In this document: positions 37,635 through 46,780 of the stretch, one piece after another
How the letters are laid out: the number at the start of each line of letters is the position of its first letter
Position numbering within the stretch: the first letter of the stretch is position 1
From: an uncultured cyanobacterium
Lineage (GTDB): Bacteria; Cyanobacteriota; Cyanobacteriia; Thermostichales; Thermostichaceae
Assembly: GCA_937944885.1 (NCBI GenBank)
Contig: CALFBB010000012.1
Span: 47,506-111,505, forward strand
Reading direction: 5' to 3'
Length of the DNA: 64,000 nucleotides
The notes under the pieces: model-generated
Told to the model about the DNA's origin: nothing
Databases searched by the model: none
The model's input: only the letters and a program-made list of their open reading frames with translations
Position numbers and translations under genes: made by a program

Positions 37635-38095
37635 AGGATCAACCGAGGCGGATCCCAGGACGGCAAGATGGCTGGCGGCGGTGCTGGGCAATACCCATGT
37701 GCGCTGGGGCTGGTTTTGCGGGCAGACTCTGCTGCAGGTGGAGCAGTTCCCGGCGCAGCAGCCGTTAGCTTGGCCACAGGATACGGAGATTTGGCTGGTC
37801 CAGGTGGGATCCACCTCTCCACCGCCAGGGAGGATCCATCCGGTGCAATTGCAGGATATTCCCCTGCCGAATCTCTACCCCAGCCTGGGGGTGGATCGGG
37901 CCTTGGCCCTCTGGGCCGCAGGGATTCACTACGGTTGGCCCTGCTTGGTGATTGATGCCGGTACCGCCCTAACCTTAACGGGAGCCGATGGTTGGGGATC
38001 CCTGGTGGGAGGGGCGATCCTACCCGGCTTAGGGTTACAGGCACTGTCCTTGCAGGAGCATACGGCTTGTCTACCGAAAGTGGATTGGGATCCCG
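36930..38095. repeat. Example of dense GGATCC iteration
   Basis: Ten GGATCC sites lie in this 1.17-kb stretch (near 36931, 36976, 37111, 37207, 37570, 37650, 37807, 37833, 37997 and 38088), most of them extended to GGGATCC or GGGATCCC. The same density is seen through most of the window, inside genes and between them. It resembles the HIP1 phenomenon with a different flank around the central GATC. Confidence 0.85.
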
Positions 38096-38364
38096 CCTCT
38101 GGGCTACCTCCCCGCTGGGCCAGGGATACTGTCGGTGCTATTCGCAGCGGCATTCTCTACACCCTGGTAGCGGGTTTGCACAGCTTTTGGCTGGATTGGC
38201 AACACCGTTTTCCCACCAGCCGCCTCATCTTCACCGGGGGGGATGGAGGCTGGCTTTATCAGATCCTGGACTCAGAACCCAGGGATGCACTGCCGGTCTG
38301 GGATCCCCACTTAGTTTTGAAGGGGGTGGCCCAGTACCGTCAGCAAGCCATAACCGAGAGATAA
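37624..38364 (+). CDS. coaX: Type III pantothenate kinase
   Basis: The 246-residue product phosphorylates pantothenate, the first step of coenzyme A synthesis. Family features are [11 protein letters not shown] at the N-terminal phosphate loop, [24 protein letters not shown] with the catalytic Asp, and [11 protein letters not shown]. The acidic residue that usually precedes the first loop is replaced by hydrophobic residues (AAVLGNT). The ATG overlaps the end of the AMMECR1 gene by 11 bases. aroC follows after 44 bases, so a trpB-AMMECR1-coaX-aroC-radA transcript is conceivable. Confidence 0.9.
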   Translation: MSSKGSTEADPRTARWLAAVLGNTHVRWGWFCGQTLLQVEQFPAQQPLAWPQDTEIWLVQVGSTSPPPGRIHPVQLQDIPLPNLYPSLGVDRALALWAAGIHYGWPCLVIDAGTALTLTGADGWGSLVGGAILPGLGLQALSLQEHTACLPKVDWDPASGLPPRWARDTVGAIRSGILYTLVAGLHSFWLDWQHRFPTSRLIFTGGDGGWLYQILDSEPRDALPVWDPHLVLKGVAQYRQQAITER

Positions 38365-38408
38365 TGCGGGATAATAGTAGCCTCTGCCTTCCACTTGCTG
38401 AGGATCCC

Positions 38409-39557
38409 ATGGCCAACGGCAACTCCTTCGGCGTTTTGTTTTCTGTAACCACCTATGGCGAATCCCACGGTGGGGCGGTGGGGGTGGTAGTGGATGGCTG
38501 CCCACCCCGCTTACCCCTTACAGAAGCCGACATCCAAGTGGAATTGGATCGCCGTCGCCCTGGGCAAAGCCACATCACCACGCCGCGCCAAGAGACCGAT
38601 CGCTGCCAAATTACCGCCGGTGTTTTTCAGGGGCTGACCCTGGGCACACCGATTCACATCATGGTGCATAACCAAGATGCCCGCCCCCAGGACTACAGCG
38701 AGATGGCCACCACCTTTCGCCCTTCCCATGCCGATGCCACCTACCAGGCTAAGTACGGCATCCGCAACTGGCAGGGGGGAGGACGGGCTTCAGCCCGGGA
38801 AACCATTGGCCGGGTAGCAGCCGGGGCCATTGCCAAAAAGATTCTGCGCTTGGCTGCCGGGGTGGAAATTCTGGCCTATGTGCAGCGGGTAAAGGACATA
38901 GAAGCACAGCTGGATCCTGCCCAGGTAAAGGCAGAACAGGTGGAAGCCAACAGTGTTCGCTGCCCGGATCCCGAGGTGGCTGCTGCCATGATCCAAGCGA
39001 TTGAGGCTGCCGGGCGAGAGGGGGATTCCCTTGGAGGGGTGGTGGAATGTATTGCCCACAACGTACCGCGGGGATTAGGCGCCCCGGTCTTTGACAAACT
39101 GGAGGCCGACCTGGCCAAGGGGGTGATGTCTCTGCCCGCCAGCAAAGGGTTTGAAATTGGCTCTGGGTTTGCCGGCACCTACCTCACCGGTAAACAACAC
39201 AACGACGAGTTTTACATGACTCCTAGCGGCTGGCGCACCCGTACCAATCGCTCCGGTGGAATCCAGGGGGGCATTGCCAATGGCGAAGACATTGTTCTGC
39301 GAGTAGCTTTCAAGCCCACCGCCACCATTCGCCAAGCCCAAAATACCGTCACCCTCAGTGGCGAAGAAACCGTTCTTGCGGCGCGGGGACGCCATGATCC
39401 CTGTGTCCTGCCGCGGGCAGTCCCGATGGTGGAGGCGATGGTGGCTTTGGTCCTCTGTGATCATCTGCTGCGCCACCATGCCCAGTGTGGCTCCCTGGTT
39501 TTTCCGGAGCAGGGATCCTCCCTCAGGATCTCTCCAGCTGCTCCTGTCTCTTCTTGA
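38409..39557 (+). CDS. aroC: Chorismate synthase
   Basis: The 382-residue product makes chorismate from EPSP with reduced flavin. It shows [18 protein letters not shown] at the start, [17 protein letters not shown], and [18 protein letters not shown] in the flavin region. [16 protein letters not shown] and [17 protein letters not shown] come later. The open frame extends 417 bases upstream within coaX, but the conserved N-terminus starts exactly at the ATG at 38409. Together with trpB it provides aromatic amino acid synthesis. Confidence 0.97.
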   Translation: MANGNSFGVLFSVTTYGESHGGAVGVVVDGCPPRLPLTEADIQVELDRRRPGQSHITTPRQETDRCQITAGVFQGLTLGTPIHIMVHNQDARPQDYSEMATTFRPSHADATYQAKYGIRNWQGGGRASARETIGRVAAGAIAKKILRLAAGVEILAYVQRVKDIEAQLDPAQVKAEQVEANSVRCPDPEVAAAMIQAIEAAGREGDSLGGVVECIAHNVPRGLGAPVFDKLEADLAKGVMSLPASKGFEIGSGFAGTYLTGKQHNDEFYMTPSGWRTRTNRSGGIQGGIANGEDIVLRVAFKPTATIRQAQNTVTLSGEETVLAARGRHDPCVLPRAVPMVEAMVALVLCDHLLRHHAQCGSLVFPEQGSSLRISPAAPVSS

Positions 39558-39634
39558 GGCTGTGTTTAGTACAATCCCCTGTCTACACCCCAACCCGGCG
39601 GTATAGAACCTAGGTACCTTGCTAGAGCCGAACC

Positions 39635-41017
39635 ATGGCCAAAGCCAAAACCGTCTGGGAATGCAGCAATTGCGGCGAGCGCTACCCCAAGTTTTTGGGC
39701 CGCTGCGAAAACTGCGGGGCCTGGAACACCTTATCGGAAGTGGTGGTTGCTCCAGCCCCCAAATTCCCCCGTGGCCGCCCCTTAGCTCCCCGATCCAATG
39801 GGATCCCTGCCTCCGCCCTGCCGATTACCCAGGTCCATCCGGAGGAGCACCCCCGCCTGGCTTCCGGCTACGGTGAGTTTGACCGCGTCTTGGGAGGAGG
39901 CATCGTTGCCGGATCCCTGGTGTTGATCGGCGGGGATCCAGGCATTGGCAAAAGTACCCTGTTGTTGCAATCGGCCCATCATCTGGCCCAAAGGGGACCG
40001 GTTCTCTACATCTCCGGAGAAGAATCGGCCCAACAGATTAAGCTACGGGCAGAGCGGCTGGGGGTGGAATGCGAGCAGCTCTATCTGTTGGCAGAAACCG
40101 ACGTGGAGGCCATTCTCCTGGAGATCCAGGCTTTGCAACCGCGGGTAGCCATCATCGACAGTATTCAAGCTATTTTCTGGGATCAGATTACCTCTGCGCC
40201 GGGATCCGTCTCCCAGGTGCGTGAGTGCACCAGCCTGCTGCTGCGGGTGGCTAAGAAACTGGGGGTAGCCCTGCTGATTGTAGGTCATGTTACCAAAGAT
40301 GGATCCCTGGCCGGACCTAAGGTACTGGAACATCTGGTGGATACGGTTTTGTATTTTGAGGGGGATCGCTTTCAAAGCCATCGTCTGTTGCGCTCGGTGA
40401 AAAACCGCTTCGGGGCCACCCAGGAAATCGGGGTATTTGAGATGCAGGAAGCAGGCCTGGTGGAGGTGGATAACCCCTCCCAACTGTTTTTGAGCAGCCG
40501 CGAGCAAGCCACACCCGGTACCGCCACTATCGTGGCCTGCGAAGGCACGCGCCCCCTGGTGGTCGAAGTACAGGCTCTGGTCAGCCCCACCAGCTACAGC
40601 TCCCCCCGCCGCACCTCCACCGGGATTGAAATGAACCGCTTTTTGCAGATCCTGGCGGTCTTAGAAAAACGGGTGGGGATCCCTCTGTCCAAATACGATG
40701 CCTACATCGCTTCTGCTGGCGGGATCCATGTGGCCGAGCCGGCAGCCGACCTAGGGGTAGCGGTAGCGGTGGCCGCCAGCTTTCGGGATCGGTTGGTGGA
40801 TCCTTTTACGGTGTTGATCGGGGAGGTAGGCTTGGGGGGGCAGGTGCGCCCGGTCTCCCAACTGGAGCAACGGCTGAAGGAGGCCAGTAAACTGGGGTTC
40901 CGTCATGCCATCATCCCCAATAGCCCCCTACTCTCGGATCAGGGCCTGCGCCTCAGCCGGGTCAATCGGGTGCTGGAGGCTCTCCTCATTGCATTACCGG
41001 CTGCGGATGAGAACTGA
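39635..41017 (+). CDS. radA: DNA repair protein RadA (Sms)
   Basis: A 460-residue product with the full RadA layout. The N-terminal zinc finger has four cysteines (CSNCGERYPK and GRCENCGAW). The RecA-like ATPase has Walker A GGDPGIGKSTLL and the RadA-specific KNRFG motif (SVKNRFGATQE). The C-terminal Lon-like domain carries LSKYDAYIASAGG. RadA is a branch-migration helicase that helps RecA in recombination. The ATG at 39635 is 77 bases after aroC. The repeat copy at 41075-41215 follows. Confidence 0.96.
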   Translation: MAKAKTVWECSNCGERYPKFLGRCENCGAWNTLSEVVVAPAPKFPRGRPLAPRSNGIPASALPITQVHPEEHPRLASGYGEFDRVLGGGIVAGSLVLIGGDPGIGKSTLLLQSAHHLAQRGPVLYISGEESAQQIKLRAERLGVECEQLYLLAETDVEAILLEIQALQPRVAIIDSIQAIFWDQITSAPGSVSQVRECTSLLLRVAKKLGVALLIVGHVTKDGSLAGPKVLEHLVDTVLYFEGDRFQSHRLLRSVKNRFGATQEIGVFEMQEAGLVEVDNPSQLFLSSREQATPGTATIVACEGTRPLVVEVQALVSPTSYSSPRRTSTGIEMNRFLQILAVLEKRVGIPLSKYDAYIASAGGIHVAEPAADLGVAVAVAASFRDRLVDPFTVLIGEVGLGGQVRPVSQLEQRLKEASKLGFRHAIIPNSPLLSDQGLRLSRVNRVLEALLIALPAADEN

Positions 41018-41074
41018 AAGTAACCGGCAACGGTTTGCCCTTCAATCCTAGCTTCCCCAGCTTTTTACGGAGTT

Positions 41075-41215
41075 TCGCCTACCGCCGGGAAGCCTTTGCA
41101 GCACCCAGATCATTTCTGCTATTTACCCAGGTGTCCAGAGTTCTTGTCGGCTAGGCAAGCAGGCCGTACTTAACCGGAGCCAGCCTATCCCGTCTGCTGC
41201 TAACCGGTAAATGAC
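41075..41215. repeat. Dispersed repeat, copy 1 (transposon-like remnant)
   Basis: This stretch between the convergent radA and recJ genes is similar to 50309-50570 but lacks an internal segment of about 120 bases present there. On the minus strand both copies can be read as related peptides: here PVKYGLLA-stop-PTRTLDTWV, there PVKYGTIAHQTRTLGVWV. Their ends are also alike (RNDLGAAK and RNDLGCCK). The peptide-level similarity suggests both derive from the 3' end of a mobile-element gene. The identity of that element is not known to me. Confidence 0.6.
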
Positions 41216-41280
41216 ACCCTACCCACGGCAAGCCAAACCCCAACGCATCCTTTCAGAGGAGAGGAAGGTTAAAAAGCTAC

Positions 41281-43761
41281 TCAAGCCTGAGTCAGGGATC
41301 CGCTGCATCCAGGCTCAAGCAAAGCAGCCACCTCCTGCCAGGAGCTGCTGTACCACCTTTGTTGGGCTTCCAGTTCTTCTGCAAGGGATCCCGTGGGGCC
41401 AAAGTCCTGACAGGCGTAACCTAAGGAACGCAAACCCGCCACCACCACCTGCGGCGACAGCCACCACTGCTGGGCCAACCGCAGCAGATCGACTGTGCCC
41501 TGCTGCTGGAGATGGTAGCGCAGCTGCTGACGCAAGCCCTCAGCAGAAACAAGAGGAACCCTCTGGCTGTGTACCGAGATCCTCAGGTTATCGCTAGGGC
41601 TGTAGTATAAAAGCCACTTCAGGTGCTCCAGAGAAGGGGGCCAGCTCCACAGCCAGAGATGAGTGTAGCGATGACCTGCCTGTGGACGGTCGTAATGCAC
41701 CACCGGCTGGGGATCCCTGGCTGGCGGGAAAGAAAGGGTGGGGCGGCGGAAGCCGTAGAAGAGAATGGTACCCTCAACTTGGGATAGCAACGTTGAAAAT
41801 CGCTCCACCGCCTGCCAGTGCAGCGGTTGTCTGGGTTGAGGAGCGGGGCGATAGATGAGGAGCGGTTCAGACCCCGATTGGGGTAGAAATGGGGGAGTGG
41901 CAGTCACGGGTTGGGAGTGGACTTTGAGTGTTGGGTTAGCAGGAGAGGAGGCATTCAGCGGCAAAGACGACTGAGAAGGCCGGATGCCCACGATTTCCAA
42001 TTCCAGTTGACTTTCCTGCCGCCAGGATTTTGCTTTGAGGGTATAGGCCAAATCCACCCGCTCTGGCAAAGGATAAAGCTCGGCCCCCCGCCAACGGATA
42101 GCCCAGAGGGGACGGTTGGTTGATGGGGATGGAGAAGAGGCCTCAGGATCCCGCACCAGCAGCTTCAGGTGGCTTTTGTTACGGCCGTTGTCCTCAGGAT
42201 TGCTACGGCCAAAGCACTGTTGTTGCAGCAGGTGCAAGTTGCGGCTGCAAAAGACGGGTTCTGGATTGCCAATACCACAGGGCTGCAACTGTTGCAGTTG
42301 CCGGTAAAGCTCCAGGTTGAGATCCGCCAAGGAGGCTTCTACGTCAATTTGGATGAGAGGCTGAATCTGCTCCGGTTTGAGGTGGAGAGCAGCAAACTGT
42401 TGCAGGCGCGCTTCCAAAGCTGGCCAATCTTGAGCTGCCAGCGAGAATCCCCCCGCTGCCGCATGTCCGCCATGTTTGTGAAACAGGTCTTTGCAATGTT
42501 CCAGGGCTGCAAACACATCAAACTCCGGGATCCCTTGCCGTGCCGAGCCGCTGATCTGCCCCTGCCGGGATTGAGTGCCGATAAACACCGGACAACCGTA
42601 GCGCTCCGCTAAACGGGAAGCAACAATACCGATCACCCCTTTGTGCCACTTGCGCTCTGGGGATCCCAGCACCGTCAACACCCGATCCTGCTGCAGATCC
42701 CGTCCCTGCTCGCTAATTTGCTCCAGAGCTTCGGCCTCGATACGGGCACACATCTGTTGGCGGACTTGATTCAGCCGCTCACAGCGTTGGGCCAGCCATT
42801 CCGCTTGCCGGGGATCCTCCGTAGTCAGCAACTGAATCACCATGCCCGCTCGGCCGATCCGCCCCACTGCGTTGATGCGGGGCCCAAGACCAAACCCAAT
42901 CGCTTCCGGTTGTAACCCTTCAGAACCCGCATCTGCCCCAGCAGGCAACCCCATCACCCTTAAAAGGGCACGGATCCCTTCCACCTGTGAGGTGGGCAGC
43001 AGTTGTAACCCCTGCCGCACCCAGAGGCGATTCACCCCTGTCAGCGGCGCCAAATCAGCAATGGTACCTAGGGTAAATAGCTCCAGCGCCATGCGACCCA
43101 GAAGCGCATCCCCGCGTTTTCTCGCCAGGGCCTGGGCCAGTAAGTAAGCTACTCCCACACCCGCCATACCACGATAGGGAGAAGTCTCCGGGATCCGCTT
43201 CGGGTTGAGGATGGCATCGGCAGGCGGCAACTGGGGTGGCAAATCATGGTGATCCGTCACAATTACCGTTAAGCCCAGGTTCTTGGCCAGTTGGATGGGT
43301 TCCTGAGCAGAGATGCCGTTGTCCACGGTCAAAATCAGATGGAAGCCCTCTTGGTGCAGCTCCTCCACCATGCGGCAGTTAAGGCCATAGCCCTCGGTCA
43401 TGCGACGGGGGATGCGGTAATGCACTTTACCCCCAAGCCGACGCAAAGCCCGCAACAGCAAAGCTGTGCTGGTCATACCATCGGCATCGTAGTCTCCGCA
43501 AATGGCAATCGGCTGCTGATGGTCTAAAGCCTGATCCAGAAGGTGCACCGCCAAAGGCAGATCGGTAAAATCGCTGGCCGGATCCGTGAGCTGAGCCGGG
43601 TCGGGATCCCAAAATTGCCGCGCCGCCGCTGGGCTAGAAAGGCCACGGTTGAGTAAAATCTGGGCCAGCAAAGGAGACACCCCCAGTGTTTGGGACAACT
43701 GCTGTGCCGCCCCCCGATCAACCGGATGAAACAGCCAGCGCTGTGCAGGGATCCCAGCCAT
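41281..43761 (-). CDS. recJ: Single-stranded-DNA exonuclease RecJ, extended form
   Basis: An 826-residue DHH-family 5'-3' exonuclease acting in recombination and mismatch repair. Motifs include CGDYDADGMTSTALLLRAL, VTDHHDLPPQLPPADAILNP and HGGHAAAGGFSL in the DHHA1 domain, followed by the OB fold region. The core family length is about 560-600 residues; here roughly 230 extra C-terminal residues follow (from about QPVTATPPFLPQ), as in other cyanobacterial RecJ proteins, with no named domain. The ATG at 43761 starts MAGIPAQRWLFHP. Confidence 0.95.
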   Translation of the reverse strand: MAGIPAQRWLFHPVDRGAAQQLSQTLGVSPLLAQILLNRGLSSPAAARQFWDPDPAQLTDPASDFTDLPLAVHLLDQALDHQQPIAICGDYDADGMTSTALLLRALRRLGGKVHYRIPRRMTEGYGLNCRMVEELHQEGFHLILTVDNGISAQEPIQLAKNLGLTVIVTDHHDLPPQLPPADAILNPKRIPETSPYRGMAGVGVAYLLAQALARKRGDALLGRMALELFTLGTIADLAPLTGVNRLWVRQGLQLLPTSQVEGIRALLRVMGLPAGADAGSEGLQPEAIGFGLGPRINAVGRIGRAGMVIQLLTTEDPRQAEWLAQRCERLNQVRQQMCARIEAEALEQISEQGRDLQQDRVLTVLGSPERKWHKGVIGIVASRLAERYGCPVFIGTQSRQGQISGSARQGIPEFDVFAALEHCKDLFHKHGGHAAAGGFSLAAQDWPALEARLQQFAALHLKPEQIQPLIQIDVEASLADLNLELYRQLQQLQPCGIGNPEPVFCSRNLHLLQQQCFGRSNPEDNGRNKSHLKLLVRDPEASSPSPSTNRPLWAIRWRGAELYPLPERVDLAYTLKAKSWRQESQLELEIVGIRPSQSSLPLNASSPANPTLKVHSQPVTATPPFLPQSGSEPLLIYRPAPQPRQPLHWQAVERFSTLLSQVEGTILFYGFRRPTLSFPPARDPQPVVHYDRPQAGHRYTHLWLWSWPPSLEHLKWLLYYSPSDNLRISVHSQRVPLVSAEGLRQQLRYHLQQQGTVDLLRLAQQWWLSPQVVVAGLRSLGYACQDFGPTGSLAEELEAQQRWYSSSWQEVAALLEPGCSGSLTQA

Positions 43762-43955
43762 AGGTGTCCGTTAATCTTAAGAGTCTGTCCCCTTGATGCT
43801 CTGCAAGACTATCACGACGAGGCGACCATGCTAGTGGTTCTTAGAGCACAAATGGCAATGCTACAGTTGGCTTATGTGCACTCACTTTAGTTGACTTAGC
43901 CTCCTTCCTGCCAGCTTGCATGGCATAGCTTGCTTCTCACCCGCTTCCGCTGCCC

Positions 43956-44381
43956 ATGTATTCTCTGCTGCTTACCTATGGCTTAAATCCCCTGACGGGC
44001 TTAAAGGTGGTGCTGAAGTCGCCGGAACCCACTGCCTGGTGGGGGTTGGCCCGACAATTTTTGGCTCCCTCTACATCTGGGCAACGCCGACCCCGCCTCC
44101 AGGTTTCCTTGGGTCGGCTGGTGCCGGAAGAAACCGAGCGTCTTTCTAAGTTAGAGACCCTGCTGCGTCTCAGATTTTTCATTGCCCTAGAAGCGGACAC
44201 CCCAGAAAAGCCCTTGCCTGCCCTTCCCTCCGGGCAAGGGTCTGCCATTCAGGTGTACCGCCGGGGCACCGGCACTGAACACTACAAAACAGAGGTGATC
44301 CGCTTTACGATTGGAGGATCCCGGGCCCGCCGGCGGGCCTCTACGCCAGCCTCTGACAAAATCCGTCGGCGCCGTCCTTGA
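43956..44381 (+). CDS. Hypothetical protein with basic C-terminus
   Basis: A 141-residue protein with no family I recognise. It opens MYSLLLTYGLNPLTG, has a central helical segment (VPEETERLSKLETLLRLRFF) and ends very basic (SRARRRAST, then KIRRRRP), which suggests nucleic acid binding. Amino acid composition is plausible for a real gene, and no overlapping gene competes. It starts 194 bases after the divergent recJ start and ends 50 bases before the VanY-like gene. Confidence 0.6.
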   Translation: MYSLLLTYGLNPLTGLKVVLKSPEPTAWWGLARQFLAPSTSGQRRPRLQVSLGRLVPEETERLSKLETLLRLRFFIALEADTPEKPLPALPSGQGSAIQVYRRGTGTEHYKTEVIRFTIGGSRARRRASTPASDKIRRRRP

Positions 44382-44431
44382 CTTTAGGCAAACCACAGGG
44401 ATAGAGCCTTGCCGGCGTCACTATACTGGAG

Positions 44432-45349
44432 GTGCACCAAATCTGCGCCCCACCTGTGAAGATAACCTGTCACCCACAAGGCCGGTGGCAACCAGGGTTC
44501 CGCCGTTTGATTGCTGTGCTGGCCGCTTTCTGGGCTGGTTTACCGGTCTGGGGGATCCCCTCTCGGGCTGCGCCAAAGCTGGTGGTGGTTCCCGTTGGCG
44601 GCAGCGGGACGGAGTCCCTCAGCCCTGGGGTCTTAGAACAGCTACATAGCCTTGCTCCGGATGCTTTTTGCCGTCAGATTGGCTCCACCTCCGTGATCCA
44701 GGTGGGAGCATTTCACCGGCAGGAGAGCATTGACCTGATGCTAGAATCCCTGGCTTTACTAGGCTTAGAAGGTCAGGTGTGGTCACCGGAAGCTGCTGCA
44801 CTCAACTTAGGTGGAGGGGGATCCACAGAGGGGATCCCCTTTCACTGGCCCTATCCGGTGGCCTCGGAAGCGGATCTGGAGCCAGTCAGTGGACTAGGAG
44901 GACGGGTGGAGCGGCTGCATCAGGAGGCAGCCCAAGCTTTTCGGCAGATGCAACAACACGCCCAGGCGAGCAACATCTCGCTGGTGCTCATTTCTGGTTT
45001 TCGGGATCTCTCGGTACAAACTGCTCTCTTTCGCCGCCAGATCCGGCGACAGGGATCCGAACAGGCAGCTATGCGTTTATCGGCCCCGCCCGGCTACAGC
45101 GAACACCATACCGGCTATGCCCTGGATATGGGCGATGGACGGCATCCCCAAACCCATCTGCAGTACAGCTTTGCCCAAACTCCGGCCTATGCTTGGCTGG
45201 TTCAGCATGCACCGCAGTATGGCTTTGAATTGTCTTTCCCACCGGGCAATGGGCAGGGGGTCAATTACGAACCGTGGCACTGGCGCTACGTGGGATCCCC
45301 GCAGGCTGCCGCCCTTTTTGCCCAGGCTCGTCTTGCCTCGCCTTGGTAG
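44432..45349 (+). CDS. VanY-like D-Ala-D-Ala carboxypeptidase (M15) with SPOR-like N-terminal unit
   Basis: A product of about 305 residues (GTG start at 44432 directly preceded by GGAGG-like bases; a later TTG at 44507 would open the signal segment). After a hydrophobic export segment (IAVLAAFWAGLPVW) a unit of about 80 residues resembles SPOR repeats (APDAFCR, SVIQVGAF). The M15 domain follows with the zinc motif SEHHTGYALD and the C-terminal EPWHWRYVG. It probably trims peptidoglycan stem peptides outside the plasma membrane. The next gene encodes four units of the same SPOR-like type, so they may act together. Confidence 0.88.
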   Translation: MHQICAPPVKITCHPQGRWQPGFRRLIAVLAAFWAGLPVWGIPSRAAPKLVVVPVGGSGTESLSPGVLEQLHSLAPDAFCRQIGSTSVIQVGAFHRQESIDLMLESLALLGLEGQVWSPEAAALNLGGGGSTEGIPFHWPYPVASEADLEPVSGLGGRVERLHQEAAQAFRQMQQHAQASNISLVLISGFRDLSVQTALFRRQIRRQGSEQAAMRLSAPPGYSEHHTGYALDMGDGRHPQTHLQYSFAQTPAYAWLVQHAPQYGFELSFPPGNGQGVNYEPWHWRYVGSPQAAALFAQARLASPW

Positions 45350-45393
45350 GTTTGGGCAAAGTTGCCACCAATCCCGATACAGGAGATGGATCC

Positions 45394-46497
45394 ATGCGCA
45401 ACAGCACTTTGGCCACCTTAAGCGGAGCTCTAGGGGGATTCTGTTTGACCGTTGCCCTGGCTTCACCGGTAGCCTTTGCCCTTACCCGCCACCAGGTGCA
45501 CGTCCTTTCCGATACAGCCGCAGATTTAGCGCAGGTGCAAACCCAAGTACCGGATGCCTATCTGGTGCGGGGGGAGGATCAGGTGTTTATCTTGGCAGGC
45601 ACCTTTCTCAACCGCAGCCATGCCCAACGTCGTCAGACAGAACTGGAGCGCTTGGGTCTTCGGGTGCGGGTGGTCAGCCGCGCCGCAACGGATCCCCCCT
45701 TGCCTCCTGTTGTTCCCACCTCAGCTCCTTCCTCACCACCAGCAGCCTCTCCTGCTGCAGCCAGGCCCGGGTCACCCCCTGCTTCCCGACGGCCTTTTGC
45801 TACGCAAGTGCCTAACCCCACCCAGGATCCCCGCCTTGAAGAACAGGTGCGTCGCTTTTTCCCCGCGGCAACCGTCGTGGAATACCAAGGGCAAACAGCC
45901 ATACGCACCGGAGAGTTCTCTCGCCTCTCCCTGGCTCAAGACCAAGCCCGTTGGTTAACAGCTCGCGGCTTACCGGCAGTGGCTGTACCCACAGCAGACA
46001 CAGGAATGGAGCCCTCCAGCAATCCCCAACCTACCAACCCCGAGCAAGGTGAAACCTATTGGGTACTGGTGGCGGATCCTAGCGGTGAAAAACTGCCGGC
46101 CCTGGAGAAGTTACTAACGGGATCCCTACCCCTCATCTACGACGGCCTGCGGGTGGTGCGTACCGGTGGATTTGCCAACGCCCCAGCAGCAGAAGCACAG
46201 GTGCGCTATTTGGCCAGTCATGGCTACGAAGCCGGTGTTTTCCCAGCAGATCTGCGGCGTTCTCAACCGCTGCTCCAACAGGATCCCACCCCTACTTCAG
46301 ATACTCAGAAATATTGGGTGGTGGTCCAGGCGGGAGAAGAAGTCCTACCCCAGCTGCAGCGCTATGCCCCCGATGCCTTCGTGCGCGGCTCGGTGATTCA
46401 GGTGGGCACCTACCGGCAGCGGGCCAATGCGGAACAGGCGCAGCGGTTTTTGTCGGAAGCCGGGTTTAAGGCTCGGATTGTCACTGCCGAAAATTAG
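45394..46497 (+). CDS. Exported protein with four SPOR-like repeats
   Basis: From the ATG at 45394 the product has 367 residues with a signal peptide (LSGALGGFCLTVALASPVAFA). Four related units follow. Key stretches are VPDAYLVRGEDQVFILAGTF, FPAATVVEYQGQTAIRTGEF, GSLPLIYDGLRVVRTGGF and APDAFVRGSVIQVGTY, each followed by a helix rich in Ala/Gln/Arg and a final strand. A Pro/Ser/Ala linker separates units 1 and 2. SPOR domains bind denuded glycan strands. The gene follows the VanY-like gene by 44 bases; a start at 45274 would overlap it, and no signal peptide would begin there. Confidence 0.8.
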   Translation: MRNSTLATLSGALGGFCLTVALASPVAFALTRHQVHVLSDTAADLAQVQTQVPDAYLVRGEDQVFILAGTFLNRSHAQRRQTELERLGLRVRVVSRAATDPPLPPVVPTSAPSSPPAASPAAARPGSPPASRRPFATQVPNPTQDPRLEEQVRRFFPAATVVEYQGQTAIRTGEFSRLSLAQDQARWLTARGLPAVAVPTADTGMEPSSNPQPTNPEQGETYWVLVADPSGEKLPALEKLLTGSLPLIYDGLRVVRTGGFANAPAAEAQVRYLASHGYEAGVFPADLRRSQPLLQQDPTPTSDTQKYWVVVQAGEEVLPQLQRYAPDAFVRGSVIQVGTYRQRANAEQAQRFLSEAGFKARIVTAEN

Positions 46498-46780
46498 GGA
46501 TCCCTGTCTGTTGCTTGAAGACATTCGAGATAGCTCCCGCCACCCACAAACCCCCAGGGCACAGCTGTAGGGATCTAGCCTGACCGACCAGCCGGTGGTT
46601 GTAACCAGCAGGTGTAAAAACTCAGTCATGCCAGAGATGCCAGCCCATTCACACACTAGCCCTTCGCAATTTTGCTAAGCTCCAGAGGATTAACCAGAAT
46701 CATCTGCACTCCTCAGGGGATCCCTGCTTAGCCAAGCTGAACAAAGCTAGAGTAGAAATCCCGCATCTATTCACTGATTC

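Noticed and set aside
37992..38408. Upstream extension of aroC by 139 codons
   Set aside because: It lies inside coaX, and the chorismate synthase N-terminus begins at 38409.
40043..40507. Long antisense frame across radA
   Set aside because: radA motifs on the plus strand are complete; this is a shadow.
45274..45393. Early start for the four-repeat protein
   Set aside because: It would overlap the VanY-like gene and lacks a signal peptide until the Met at 45394.
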